DNA of 64,000 bases from Mesostigma viride (taxonomy: Eukaryota > Streptophyta > Mesostigmatophyceae > Mesostigmatales > Mesostigmataceae). Under the pieces are notes generated by a model. The model did not search any database. It had not been told where the DNA came from and was given only the letters and a program-made list of their open reading frames with translations. This document shows positions 33,258-43,492 of the stretch, one piece after another. A program made the position numbers and the translations under genes. The stretch spans positions 283,381 through 347,380 of the forward strand of contig RPFO01000184.1 of assembly GCA_009746045.1 (NCBI GenBank), in the 5' to 3' direction. Position 1 is the first letter of the stretch; the number at the start of each line of letters is the position of its first letter.

Positions 33258-33690
33258 CATAATCGTGGCTATCTGCTTCCTGGCTTTCGCTATCATGGTG
33301 ATGGGACACCATGGGAAGCGCAAGTTCGCAGCCATAGTGCTAAGCGGCAGCACCCATGCCGGCAGCCTAGTGACCGACGAGACGTTCGACTGTAAGTGCG
33401 GCCACGAGTGCATGAAGCCCATTAGAATATCACATCTCCAGGCATTGCGAAGCGCCTGGTTTTCGCCCGGGCGGAAGCAAGAGGACAGGAAGGCGGCGAT
33501 AAAGCAGCAGCTGCACCAGGGGGGGTACGACGCCATAACCACGATGTCGTCATCTACTCGTCACAAGTTCGTTCATGGCGCTGGTTTTCGGTTCGTTCTC
33601 GACGGGGGAGTCAAGGATATGAACATAGGGTTTGTGACCCCTTTTCACTTTCGCGTTTCACTTTCGAGGCGGCCTTCAGGCACTGCCTGA
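33217..33690 (+). CDS. TE-B membrane/Cys-motif protein (157 aa or first exon)
   Basis: The first ATG is at 33217, inside the right hairpin arm. A hydrophobic segment (residues ~11-30, I-I-V-A-I-C-F-L-A-F-A-I-M-V-M) is followed by basic G-K-R-K, suggesting one membrane helix. Then comes C-K-C-G-H-E-C (C-X-C-X3-C, residues ~59-65) and a helical stretch L-Q-A-L-R...D-R-K-A-A-I-K-Q-Q-L. The TE-C ORF at 61287-61664 has the same order and spacing. Similarity ends near 33540, after which an intron or degenerate sequence is possible. No named family. Confidence 0.55.
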   Translation: MAVETEGVLWLCWDIIVAICFLAFAIMVMGHHGKRKFAAIVLSGSTHAGSLVTDETFDCKCGHECMKPIRISHLQALRSAWFSPGRKQEDRKAAIKQQLHQGGYDAITTMSSSTRHKFVHGAGFRFVLDGGVKDMNIGFVTPFHFRVSLSRRPSGTA

Positions 33691-34118
33691 AAATTAGCAA
33701 CCACGTTTGGAACTCTTCGGACCACCTGTGAAACTAATCACATTTGATGATGTGCTGGCGGGCCTGGGCATCGCATTTGAGCATTACTTCGAGCAGGGCT
33801 CAACAAGCTCGATTCGCCAACTCAACCCGAAGAAGCCCTAAGCTGCGGTAAGACATATATTTGTGTGGATGGCTCTTGATATCATGCTGAATTTCTAGTC
33901 TTCTCTAGGTGGACAGTTCATGTGCAGCCATACAGGTCATCCATGTGTGTTTTAACCATGTTGCATGTGCCACAGATATTATGAGCAGTATTTACTAAGT
34001 GTGCTGGAGTCGTTGTTGCATGCTTGTTGTATTTCACAGTTCACGCCTGCATGAACGCATCGTTGATACTAATGATTATTCATATTGCATGACTGTTCTA
34101 TTGGGGACGCCGCGCTTG

Positions 34119-35879
34119 ATGTCACAACGTGGCCGAAAGGGTGCATCCACCGCTGACGGCCGGTGGGTGAAATCGATGGACGCATTTCCGAAGAAGCCAG
34201 CCGCGGGCCACACCCATGGCGCGGGCGGGGGCGCGGGCGGGGGCGGGGGCGGGGGAGAAGGCGCGGGTGCGGGCGCGGGCGCCACCCAAGACGCGGGCGC
34301 GGGCGCGGGCCCAGGCGGGGGCGGGGGCGGGGGCGCAGGCGCCGGCGCGGGTGCGGGCGCGGGCGCCACCCAAGGCGCGCGCGCGGGCGCGGGCGGGGGT
34401 GGGGGCGCAGGCGCCGGCGCGGGTGCGGGCGCGGGCGCCACCGCCGACTTGGATGATGAGCCAGCAACCGAAGCCGAGAGGGAGAGGCACCGCTCTTCGA
34501 AGGTGTTCGATCTCGAAGTGTTTTGGGGCCCGGATATGACCGTGTATGTCCGCTGGCGCCTAGCCGCATCGGAGACGTTGGTAAATGCACCGGTGAACAA
34601 GTGGCAGCCCACAGGGCCTAATGGCGAGGCTTGTGACGGGGTCACGCCCATTGGGTACACCCCGCAGGGAGATCCTGTCTATGGGTGCCTCCTCATAGAG
34701 CGTGGCAAGGCCCCCAAAGGAAGTCCTGGTCTAGTGCCGCTTTTTGAATGGGACGAGGGCGGTGCCAGGAGATGTACCTGCGCTAGCCTTCACAGCCTTT
34801 TTCCTGACATCGTCGCCGCTGAGAAGCAGCAGTTGCTGGACGGATGGATTGAGCAGGTGCCAAAGTCCGTGGAGGATGTGCGTGCCAACAACGAGAATCT
34901 GTTCGACATCATGGAGCAAAAGCTCAAAGAGAAGCGTGAACTGCAAGCGAACAAGGCGGTACCCTTACCGCTGCGATCTGCAGGCGACCAGTCGGTTGCG
35001 CGGGCAACACGAGCACTGAGGCTGCCCATAAAACAAGTAATCTCACACGTCGCTTGCCCTGCCCGCGAGATTCAAGCGCAGATCAACCGCGCATGTGCGC
35101 CCGCTGCGCGAGGGAGCACATCAACGGCAACGCCCGCTTTGCGCACACTGATTTCCGGCAGGCACACCTTCAAGGTGAATGGAAGCCTCATACGACGCAG
35201 CGACCTACTCGTTGTTAAGCGGCCAGCCGTCACCTGCGGGCAGGGAATGCCGTGGGCACCACACATGCTGGTGAAGGTCCTTGATCTGGAAGGCGATCGC
35301 ACGGAGCGTGACAGCATTGTCGCCTCTCCTTACTACGCACCGTCGTGGACGGGCCAGTTTTCTAGAGTGACATTAGGTGGCGGCAGCGCAGGGATGACGG
35401 TCCCCATTTCTGATGTACACCTGCAGCACTGGACAGTGGGCGGTACGGCAGAGGTGCACCAGCCTGAGCTGATCAGTACCGGCAAACTGTCAGCTGCCAC
35501 GGTGGCGGCGTTGAAAGAGCACCCGCAGATTGACTTTGAGCATTACAAGACTGCCACCGCCGCCAGGGCAGCAGCAAAGGATGACTGCAATGCCTACTTT
35601 GCCGAGCATGGAGCACGTGCGCTTATCGGGATGCGCCTGTGTGCCCTGTTTCCGGGGATAGCGAGGAAGAGGGAGCGCTTCCATGGCTGGGTCACTAAGG
35701 TTCAGGAAAGGGGAGGTCACCTGCTCATCAAGGCGATGTGGGCTGATGGGCAGTATGAGGACTATCATGCCCTGGCGGAGGTGACGCAGTTCGTGTGCGG
35801 CTGCCCACACCCAGTCGAGGCATTTGGCCGCGCTCGCTTCTTTCCACAGGAGCTAGGCTGGCACCGTGAACGCAGGTGA
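34119..35879 (+). CDS. TE-B large ORF, 586 aa, function unknown
   Basis: ATG 34119 is the first start in an Arg/Gly context (M-S-Q-R-G-R-K); the frame is open upstream to 33999. Residues ~30-110 are Gly/Ala repeats encoded by a (GCGGGC)n tract. The remaining ~470 residues look globular: a block with F-D-L-E-V-F-W-G-P-D near 130, a coiled-coil-like block near 270-310, and a C-terminal block (R-F-H-G-W-V-T-K-V...W-A-D-G-Q-Y-E-D-Y) whose pattern resembles Tudor/SH3-like barrels. I see no DDE triad. It may be a DNA-binding or accessory protein of TE-B. Confidence 0.55.
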   Translation: MSQRGRKGASTADGRWVKSMDAFPKKPAAGHTHGAGGGAGGGGGGGEGAGAGAGATQDAGAGAGPGGGGGGGAGAGAGAGAGATQGARAGAGGGGGAGAGAGAGAGATADLDDEPATEAERERHRSSKVFDLEVFWGPDMTVYVRWRLAASETLVNAPVNKWQPTGPNGEACDGVTPIGYTPQGDPVYGCLLIERGKAPKGSPGLVPLFEWDEGGARRCTCASLHSLFPDIVAAEKQQLLDGWIEQVPKSVEDVRANNENLFDIMEQKLKEKRELQANKAVPLPLRSAGDQSVARATRALRLPIKQVISHVACPAREIQAQINRACAPAARGSTSTATPALRTLISGRHTFKVNGSLIRRSDLLVVKRPAVTCGQGMPWAPHMLVKVLDLEGDRTERDSIVASPYYAPSWTGQFSRVTLGGGSAGMTVPISDVHLQHWTVGGTAEVHQPELISTGKLSAATVAALKEHPQIDFEHYKTATAARAAAKDDCNAYFAEHGARALIGMRLCALFPGIARKRERFHGWVTKVQERGGHLLIKAMWADGQYEDYHALAEVTQFVCGCPHPVEAFGRARFFPQELGWHRERR

Positions 35880-36480
35880 TGGCACCCACATAGACGATGC
35901 CGTCCCTGCTGTGCACAGTGACAGTGAAGGCGGGGAGGAGGAGGAAGAGGGAGAGAAAGAGGGGGAGAAAGAGGGGGAGGAGGAGGGGGAGGAGGAGGGA
36001 GAATGGGAGGGGGAGGGGGAGGAGGAAGAGGGAGAGGGAGAGGGAGAGGAGGATGCGGAATGGGAGCCGGGGATGACTGGTAGATGAGACGGTGCCATCT
36101 ACCGGCGCATGGAATGAAGTGGTAGACAAGTTTACTCATGGTTGTCGGCAAGTAGAGCATGCACGCCTGGCCTAGCTGAATTTAAATCAATGAGTTGAGT
36201 TTGGAGAGGCTGCATTTTGCTTGGATGAAGAATGTGTTAGCATGGCCAAACTTTTATGGCTTGTAGCCAAATCCTCTTGGGGTATGTGCACAGTGTACTA
36301 GCGGTGTTGTGCAATTGCGAGGATTCCTGTCTTGTAGCGATGTGGCCTCTCACCCTGCAGCCTGGTAGATGTGATGGCATGCAGCCACCCATCATTGGTC
36401 ATCCGATCTGGTGTGATTTGCATTTGCACACCTTGTATTAAGGCCATGATATGATGATGTCTTGTTATTTTTAATGTGTA
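35866..36480 (+). other. Purine-rich acidic tract after the large ORF
   Basis: 35930-36060 is a GAGGAG/GGGGAG run that would encode a Glu-rich tail (S-D-S-E-G-G-E-E-E) in the +1 frame, open to 36087. An acidic C-terminus reached by splicing at the CAG|GTGATG near 35875 or by frameshift is possible. The rest has no gene. Confidence 0.35.
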
Positions 36481-37260
36481 TATGCGAAAAGAGGCATAAT
36501 ATGCTTGTATATAGTGCTAGCAAATGTCACTACCTTTACCTATGCCTGACCTTACAAGTTGAGGATGGTCTAATGTAGTGGCAAACAGGTTATTTACAAC
36601 AATTCACAGTTTTCTGACATAGTTTGAGGCAACTATACTTACCAAAATGCTTGAAAAAGGCAAAAATTGCACCATTTATGCTAGCAAACGTCACTATTTT
36701 GAGATCAAACTGGGCCCAAACTTGGCCCATGGTCTAATCTAGTGGTGTTAGGTTGCTTCCAACATTTCATAGCTTTCTGACATAGTTTGATATTGTTTAG
36801 TAGCTTACACTGAGCAAAATGCTTGAAAATGGCAAAAAATGCACCATTTATGCTAGCAAACGTCACTATTTTGACGTCAGACTGAGCCCAAACTTGGCCC
36901 ATGGTCTAATCTAGTGGTGTTTAGGTTGCTTCCAATATTTCATAGCTTTATGACGTAGTTTGATATTGTTTAGTAGCTTACACTGAGCAAAATGCTTGAA
37001 AATGGCAAAAAATGCAGTATTTATGCTAGCAAACGTCACTATTTTGAGTTCAGATTGACCCCAAACTTTGTGCATGGTCTATTCTAGTGGTAATTAGGTT
37101 GCTTGCAAATATCCATGATGGTTTGACGTGATTTAGTACTGTTTCCTATTTATTACTATTTAATTTAACAAAAAATGACAAAAATGTACCTTTATTGCTA
37201 GCAAATGTCACCAAGATGACGTCCGATCGATACCAAACTTTGTACGAGGTCTATTTTGGT
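36480..37260. repeat. ~180-bp tandem repeats near the right end of TE-B
   Basis: About four diverged copies with ATGCTAGCAAACGTCACTAT, GGCCCATGGTCTAATCTAGT and AAAATGCTTGAAAATGGCAA as landmarks. Subterminal in TE-B. TE-C has ~190-bp repeats of different sequence but the same size (57500-58065). Confidence 0.8.
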
Positions 37261-37360
37261 TGCAAACATCATGCATGACAATTTTCAGCATAAAAAGACA
37301 AACTTCGGTACGAAGTACATTTTGCGTGCTGGAGTACATTCTTAATGGCTGGTAGGGGGG

Positions 37361-37650
37361 GGGCTCCAAATCGTCTGAGGCTGACAGAAGCCAAGGAGGG
37401 CGTAGGGGCAACCACAACAAGCGGAAGGCCAATCATTCACCCGACCCTGACGGGAGGTCACACTCCAAGTCGGTGTTCAGGCGGGTGGGTGGTCAGCCCA
37501 AGCAGGGCAACGCATCTGACAACGGGGGTGGTGGCCAGGGCAAGTCAAAGATCCAGTGCTACCTGTGCAAGGGGTGGGGGCACATCAAGAAGGAGTTTCC
37601 CAGCTTCAAGAAGACCCAGGGCCAGGGCAGCAACAAGAATAACAACAACA
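37361..37650 (+). pseudogene. gag: gag, 3' part, of retrotransposon copy 2
   Basis: Continues from 28980 in frame once TE-B and one GGG are removed. It runs through the basic linker and zinc knuckle (near 37555-37600), whose last Cys is Phe (GAGTTTCCC in place of the TGT seen in copy 1). The sequence breaks off within the Asn/Lys run at 37650 and is followed by unrelated DNA, so no pol is present in this copy. Confidence 0.8.
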
Positions 37651-37845
37651 AAATATTTGTGGATTTCTATGTTTGGCGGAGGCCGGGTAGGCCAAGTCGA
37701 AATAGGAATTACGGCGTGAGGCTGGGAATAGCCGAGTCGTAATTAATCGAGTCACCTCGGTAACGAGCGGTGTGTGCGGAACGCCGGATTTCCCCACGCG
37801 GCCCAATTTTAGTTAAGTAATGCAATACGCTTGAGCTCCCAAGAA

Positions 37846-39983
37846 TGACACTTGAGCTCCCAAGAAAACCAGCATTTGATTGAAAACAATGAGTAGAGCC
37901 CCTGCCAAAGGCAGGTTTAAGTAGTCATCTCGTCTCCCTCGCATGCAGGAGCAAGAGCCCCCCAAGGGTGGGATGGGTGGGAAGAAACAATTACGGGTCA
38001 CAACCCGCCGACCATGCTTATCAAGCCTACCGTCAAAATGGAAAACGGCAAAACCAGAAATATCCTAACGCTGACAATTTAATAATTCAGCCAGCCAGCT
38101 CATCTGTCACACGTCTGAGCTGTCAGGCCATGTGTACTCTTCGAATGCAACCCTGAACACACTACCCAACCAAGCAGCACACCAATCAATTGGTGAGTGC
38201 TGGTTACATCAGATTTTATTACAGCTTTTTGACGCAACTTCCGTCAGCATTCAACACATGGCCGGCCGTTCAAACAAACGGCGCCTGACTTACAAAAGGC
38301 AAAGCTAGTTGCCAGTAGGATTCCCCGGTAAACAACAAGCCGTCCCCATTCGTCTAACAAGCCTTTCTGCATGTACAGCCACAAGGTTGTGGCGGCCCTT
38401 TCTTTCCCGCATGCTGTTTAATAAACTATTTTCAGAGAAATCCGATTATGACACTTGAGCTCCCAAGAAAACCAGCATTTGATTGAAAACAATGAGTAGA
38501 GCCCCTGCCAAAGGCAGGTTTAAGTAGTCATCTCGTCTCCCTCGCATGCAGGAGCAAGAGCCCCCCGATCCACCCCAGTCCCTGGCGCCATTACCCTCCT
38601 CCCCCGCACTGTCGCCGCTCAGGAAACAAAACTTGATAGGATCACTGTTGCCCCAATAACAGTGAACAAAGAAAAGGAGAAGACCCCCCCCCTCTTCCGA
38701 GCAGCCTCGAGGGTAGCCGCTTCCATAAAAGACCACAAAGTGGGGCGTGTCGCAACATCTCCTTCATGGCGACTCAGCCCGCACAAGGCTATAATAACCC
38801 CCTAAGGGGCCCGACAATAAAAGGTTAGCGAATCCGCGGAGCCGCCTCAGCAAAACATTATTCCGGATAAAAACCCAGAAAATTCGCATTCCGACGCCAC
38901 CAGGGTTTGAACCGCTACCTGCCGGGTGCTGAGCAGGAAGAGACGACAAGGCCAGACACTGCCACTGTCAGCCGAGACGCCTTTCCGATACTCGGTTCCT
39001 TTTGTGGGAATTTCGCAAATATATTTTCTTCCGGAACGCAAGAAATTAGCCGGCCGCGCGTCACCCTTATATCCCTCGCTGGCCCATAACAAAAAAGGGC
39101 CGCGCACCAAGCCGAAGGCAGCGCCATGCAGCGCCCTAGGCGGTGGGCCGCTGACTGACTACCAGCGCAGTCTCATGGAATCCAAATTAATCTATTGACC
39201 TTCGCACAGTTTCCGCATCAGCTGCGGACTTCTTAGTCGACATGATTGGCTCCGCTGCTGGAATTACCAGCAGCCGGGGCGGGGCGCCCAGCCCACTTTC
39301 TATGACCACCGAGACGCTGCCCAGCAAGGTGCCAACCAGAACCACTTGGCACATTGGTAACGCGAAATTTCCGTTCCGTTCAAACCGCCCCTACCTGCCG
39401 TGAAGTCGCAAAGCCCGCGACTTCATAGCAGGCAAGGACGGGGTCTTTGCCTAATTTTCTTTAGCCCCGCCGCCATAGCAGCGAGGCCGCGCATACTGCT
39501 TCAGTGAGCACATTCAAAGAAACAATTACGGGTCACAACCCGCCGACCATGCTTATCAAGCCTACCGTCAAAATGGAAAACGGCAAAACCAGAAATATCC
39601 TAACGCTGACAATTTAATAATTCAGCCAGCCAGCTCATCTGTCACACGTCTGAGCTGTCAGGCCATGTGTACTCTTCGAATGCAACCCTGAACACACTAC
39701 CCAACCAAGCAGCACACCAATCAATTGGTGAGTGCTGGTTACATCAGATTTTATTACAGCTTTTTGACGCAACTTCCGTCAGCATTCAACACATGGCCGG
39801 CCGTTCAAACAAACGGCGCCTGACTTACAAAAGGCAAAGCTAGTTGCCAGTAGGATTCCCCGGTAAACAACAAGCCGTCCCCATTCGTCTAACAAGCCTT
39901 TCTGCATGTACAGCCACAAGGTTGTGGCGGCCCTTTCTTTCCCGCATGCTGTTTAATAAACTATTTTCAGAGAAATCCGATTA
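37846..39983. repeat. Direct repeats of 467 bp and 118 bp, LTR-like array
   Basis: The 467-bp repeat occurs at 37982-38448 and 39517-39983. The 118-bp repeat occurs at 37846-37963 and 38449-38566. The order is R2-R1-R2-unique-R1, as if an LTR-internal-LTR unit (LTR = 467 bp, internal 1068 bp starting with R2) had suffered unequal recombination. The copies look identical. No gag or pol is present, so a TRIM-like element is one reading; a tandem duplication is another. The second R1 abuts the TE-A terminal palindrome. Confidence 0.6.
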
Positions 39984-40037
39984 CTTTTGCATACTTGCAA
40001 GTATGCAAAAGTAATGCGTATTGCATTATACTTAACT

Positions 40038-40888
40038 GCGGAGGATTACGTTCAAGTCCGGGCTGCGCTGGTCAAGCGCCTGTCCAACCACCGGTCCAAC
40101 TAGCTTGTACAAGTTTGGCCTGACGCGTGTGTCTGACGACTACACGCCGTGGTTGGTGGGGACGGCCACCACCAATCGCATCAAGAAGTACGCCGACCTT
40201 CCCGCATGGCTGAAGGAGGACTTCTGCCGCGTGGTACTTTTTGTACTATCTGAAGATGTTGCACTTCACGGTGCAGGTAAGCAGCCTTATTCTCCTTCTT
40301 ATACCTGTTTCGTGGCATGCGCTTACTTTCTTTGACACATTGGTACATAGGCCTATACTGCATGTCACTATAGTATATGTATACATTTAGTTTTTGTATG
40401 CCAACAATGACTTATATTGTTTGTTCAATGCATGCACGGTTAAAATGAATGTACTTGCCATGTGATCATGACACCACAAGCAGGAGGTGCGGGACAAGCG
40501 GCCTGAGCTGTGGGAAGATTGGGAAGACATCGCCTCCAAGTGCTGGGACAAGAAGAAGGTGCGCGAGGCCTCTGAGGCCTCGACCGTGATGCGGTGTGGG
40601 CCAAGGCGCGAGTGGGACGACGTGGACGAATGTTTCAAGGAGGTGGCGAGGACGCGTGGTGCTTGCTTCCGGCATGTGCCAACGCGTGTCTTGTTCGACA
40701 ACATAAACAACCCGTGGCCCTACTCTGACGCAAGCGCAAACTCGCACAAACGCGCAAGCATCGGCGCCTCGAGCGCACCAAGCGAGCGCACATCAGCACC
40801 TGCCGAGGAGACCACACCCGGCATTGGCGCCGCGAGCGGGGATGTCACGCACTCGGCACCGAGCCAGCCCCAGTCAGCACCTTTGTAG
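40038..40888 (+). pseudogene. 3' part of the spliced gene disrupted by TE-A
   Basis: It resumes after the GCGGA duplication with D-Y-V-Q-V-R-A-A-L-V-K-R-L-S-N-H. A 1-nt shift near 40095 moves to the frame Y-K-F-G-L-T-R-V-S-D-D-Y-T-P-W. A donor GTAAGC lies at about 40277; the next exon starts near 40480 and runs through V-R-D-K-R-P-E-L-W-E-D-W, charged helical sequence and a Ser/Ala/Pro-rich tail to TAG at 40886-40888. No named family. It could be a host gene or a captured transposon gene. Confidence 0.55.
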
Positions 40889-41036
40889 AAGACCCCACAG
40901 TTAGGAAATGAGAAATGAACGACGTGGTATATATTGCTTGAGAACACTGTGTGCGGAGAGCAATGAATTGCTTGGTTCATTAGAAAATAGGTTTACCCTT
41001 TATCAACGTTCCTCTCACTGGCTGCGCCGCCAGTGA

Positions 41037-41441
41037 TGACCGTTGGGTGCAGACCGTTGGCCCGAGGCCGCACGATGACAGGTATATAGCAGTCTAGTCA
41101 CTGCATCGTGCGATCACAGATCAATGCACAATGCAGTACGGTCCCTATCTAGGATACTCTAGTACCGTCCAATGACAGGACACTACGTATACTGGGTACT
41201 GACATCTGTCACGTACCTCAGTACCCAAAGTACCTATCTAGGGAAACGTATGCGACTCGACTAGCATTCCTATCTGCATAGCCCACGTGGTATTTATACT
41301 CACATACCAACGTAGGTTTACAAGGCTTATTCATACGTTGTATTCACAATGCCTTTGAGACTTAGTCTACAGCAAAGCATGGAGACTAACTCCAGTATTG
41401 TTTTATTATTTATTTCTTAATGCAGGTCTGCACCCCCAACA
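41037..41441 (-). repeat. 3' LTR of copy 4 (405 bp, TG...CA)
   Basis: On the minus strand it starts TGTTGGGGGTGCAGACC and ends GGTCTGCACCCAACGGTCA, so the ends are inverted repeats with TG...CA. A TATAAATA lies near 41290 (minus). No second LTR is in the window to confirm it. Confidence 0.5.
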
Positions 41442-41599
41442 TTGTTGTTATTGTTTTTAAGTTGATTAGGGGTACAAAAGAGACATGGCTGGTTGAGCCA
41501 GGTTGGTTACAGCTGGCTGTTCTGGCCAGGTGTTAAATTGCACATTAAATAAGGTGTACACAGCTGGCTGGTTTGGCCAGTTATTGGAGCACACATTAA

Positions 41600-43321
41600 C
41601 CCTTCATTTGTACTGAGTCCGTTTTCGTGGCGCCAGTTGAACTCGCGCCACTCTAACGGACTGAGTTTGTGGCAGAACCAGGCGCCGCGCCAATAATAAT
41701 TCAACGGTCAAACCTGGGGGGATCGAAAGATCTAGATGTAAGCTTTGCCTGGCACTATTCAGACCGTACTTTGGACAACTGGCCAGGGAGATATACTCAA
41801 TCAAAGCTGGGGGGGTACCATGGTCAAACGGGACCGACGTGAATGAAAATAATTGACGTCCGCGGCTATGGCGGTGCAGGCAAATGACTGGTACGAGAGC
41901 ATGGCTTGGAATTTTGAACTCAAATCTTGTAGTAATTATCCTTGAGTGTTATAAAGGTTATATCTCTGGCCGTGAAGCGTCTGGATGTGCGCAAGTATGT
42001 CTCTAGGTTCTAATCGGTGCGGCAGATCCTGTCAGCGGTCAGGCGGTGACAGTGCGTATGCTACCTGTTGTTCGGCAGCAAACGTCCATATATTTGCGCG
42101 TGGATAGACTTGCTACGTTATTCTTGACATGTTTTATTAGCGATGACGGCCAGGAAAGGTTCGAGGCTATGTCCGTGAGGTGGGAGTGATGGCTCCCGCA
42201 CAGCAGGTAATCTGCGGTTTCGACCTGGTACGTATTAACGTGTTAGCGTTTATACATTACAGTACCAAGTCGTCCTATCGTTTATAAACTAGTTGTAGAC
42301 ATGTAATCGATGGTTTTTGCTTGTCGTTTTGTTGCTTTAGTGCTTGTACGCGTTCGCTTGTGATGGTTGGGGAATACCACTATGTCACGCAGATTTTGGA
42401 CCAGATTTGATTGCTATTAGCTGAGGCTTCAACGAAACCAGTGAAGTAGCGTTTGGTATTGTCTCTAAACATGGTGGGCTTGATAACGGGATGCTTTTCC
42501 CTGCACAGACATAGCGAGACAAGTGGTTTTCTGGCCAGCTCTACTGTAGGCATTGCTTCTTGGTTTGCTGGCCCAAGTTATCCTTCTGCTTGTGCGTCCA
42601 TAATGCATGCAAGAAACATGAATGGCCAGGGCCTGCTTGCATGGAAGCATAACCAGGTTAGTTCTTTTGTTTTTTCTATCATTGCCAATCATTGGAATTG
42701 CTTTACAGTGTGTTGGATGCATTGATAATGTAGCTCCTTGTGAACCCGTTATACGCTTGGTTTGGGGCCTTGGCACAAGCTTTATACTTGTTGTATAGCA
42801 TGATGTTGTGACTTTAAAGCTGGAAATGTGTTTGGGAATCCATGTGTGGCCATCTATGATGTTTTGTGCCACGTTGGAATTGAATGCCTATACGGTAATG
42901 CTAGCAAGACACCCCAAAATAACTGCACCCGTTATAACGGTCTGAGCTATTTTGGGCTGTATGCTAGCTAGCCTGTGCAGTTCTATGGCATGTCATGTTG
43001 TGAATGCATCTATGGCATGCCTGTGATTATCTTAAACTCCCCTCAAAGGGCCAGGGTCGGCAGATTTTGAGAAATGGTCCATATTGCATTATATATCTCT
43101 TGAACCCCATATGCACCGTACCCCCTTGGGGGGGGTGCTATTTATAGCAGCTGTGGGGCATAGATATGTGACCAATGACATGACCCCAAAGTTATTTGAT
43201 ATAAAAGCATCCTTGGTTCCAAGGGTGGGCCAGAAAATGTTATTTGGCTAGATACTCTCATACTTACTAAGATGCCCATACTCAGTCCGTTCTGGCGGTT
43301 CCAGTTGACACAATTGAAGGG
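41600..43321. mobile_element. Non-autonomous piggyBac-like element 1 (1722 bp)
   Basis: Flanked by TTAA at 41596-41599 and 43322-43325. Both ends begin CCCTTCA(T/A)TTGT when read inward, and subterminal CGGACTGAGT blocks occur at both sides. TTAA duplication and CCC termini are the piggyBac hallmark. No transposase ORF is present. Confidence 0.7.
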
Positions 43322-43492
43322 TTAAGAAAGTGTATACAAGGCTAGTGTCCTCAAGCTGCAAATGGATACAAATCTGACCTAGCCAGCACTCACACCCCAC
43401 AGCAAATGTGTTGAATTTTATGGCGCCCAGCAGCTATCGCTGTGGTAGCGGGGTGTGGTGGTTGTGTACTGAGCTGTAGCCAGACATTTTAT

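Larger units (their letters stand above)
28981..37357. mobile_element. TE-B: 8.4-kb DNA transposon with CCCT termini, TSD GGG
   Basis: Left end CCCTGCCAGCCGTTAAGAAT and the inverted right end match over 32 bp with two differences. Each is followed inward by a direct copy of AAGTACATTTTG. GGG flanks both sides (28978-28980 and 37358-37360); excision restores an uninterrupted gag reading. It holds a (CCCACG)n tract, a 297-bp-arm perfect hairpin, a membrane/Cys ORF, a 586-aa ORF and ~180-bp repeats. It is related to TE-C by termini and by the membrane/Cys ORF. Confidence 0.85.
27787..40037. mobile_element. TE-A: 12.25-kb nested insertion, TSD GCGGA
   Basis: Left end AGTTAAGTAATGCAATACAC (27787) and inverted right end (to 40037) form a ~56-bp terminal repeat that includes a perfect 36-bp palindrome (27807-27842 and 39980-40015). 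GCGGA flanks both sides (27782-27786 and 40038-40042). Removing the element plus one GCGGA rejoins V-P-A-E-D-Y in frame. An extra copy of the terminal 20 bp at 37811 shows internal rearrangement. Inside are a MITE, a gag fragment, TE-B and direct repeats. No transposase is recognised. Confidence 0.75.

Noticed and set aside
38880-38940. tRNA gene on the minus strand (GGTTCAAACCC-like T-loop)
   Set aside because: The stem pairs are poor and no anticodon arm or A box is found.
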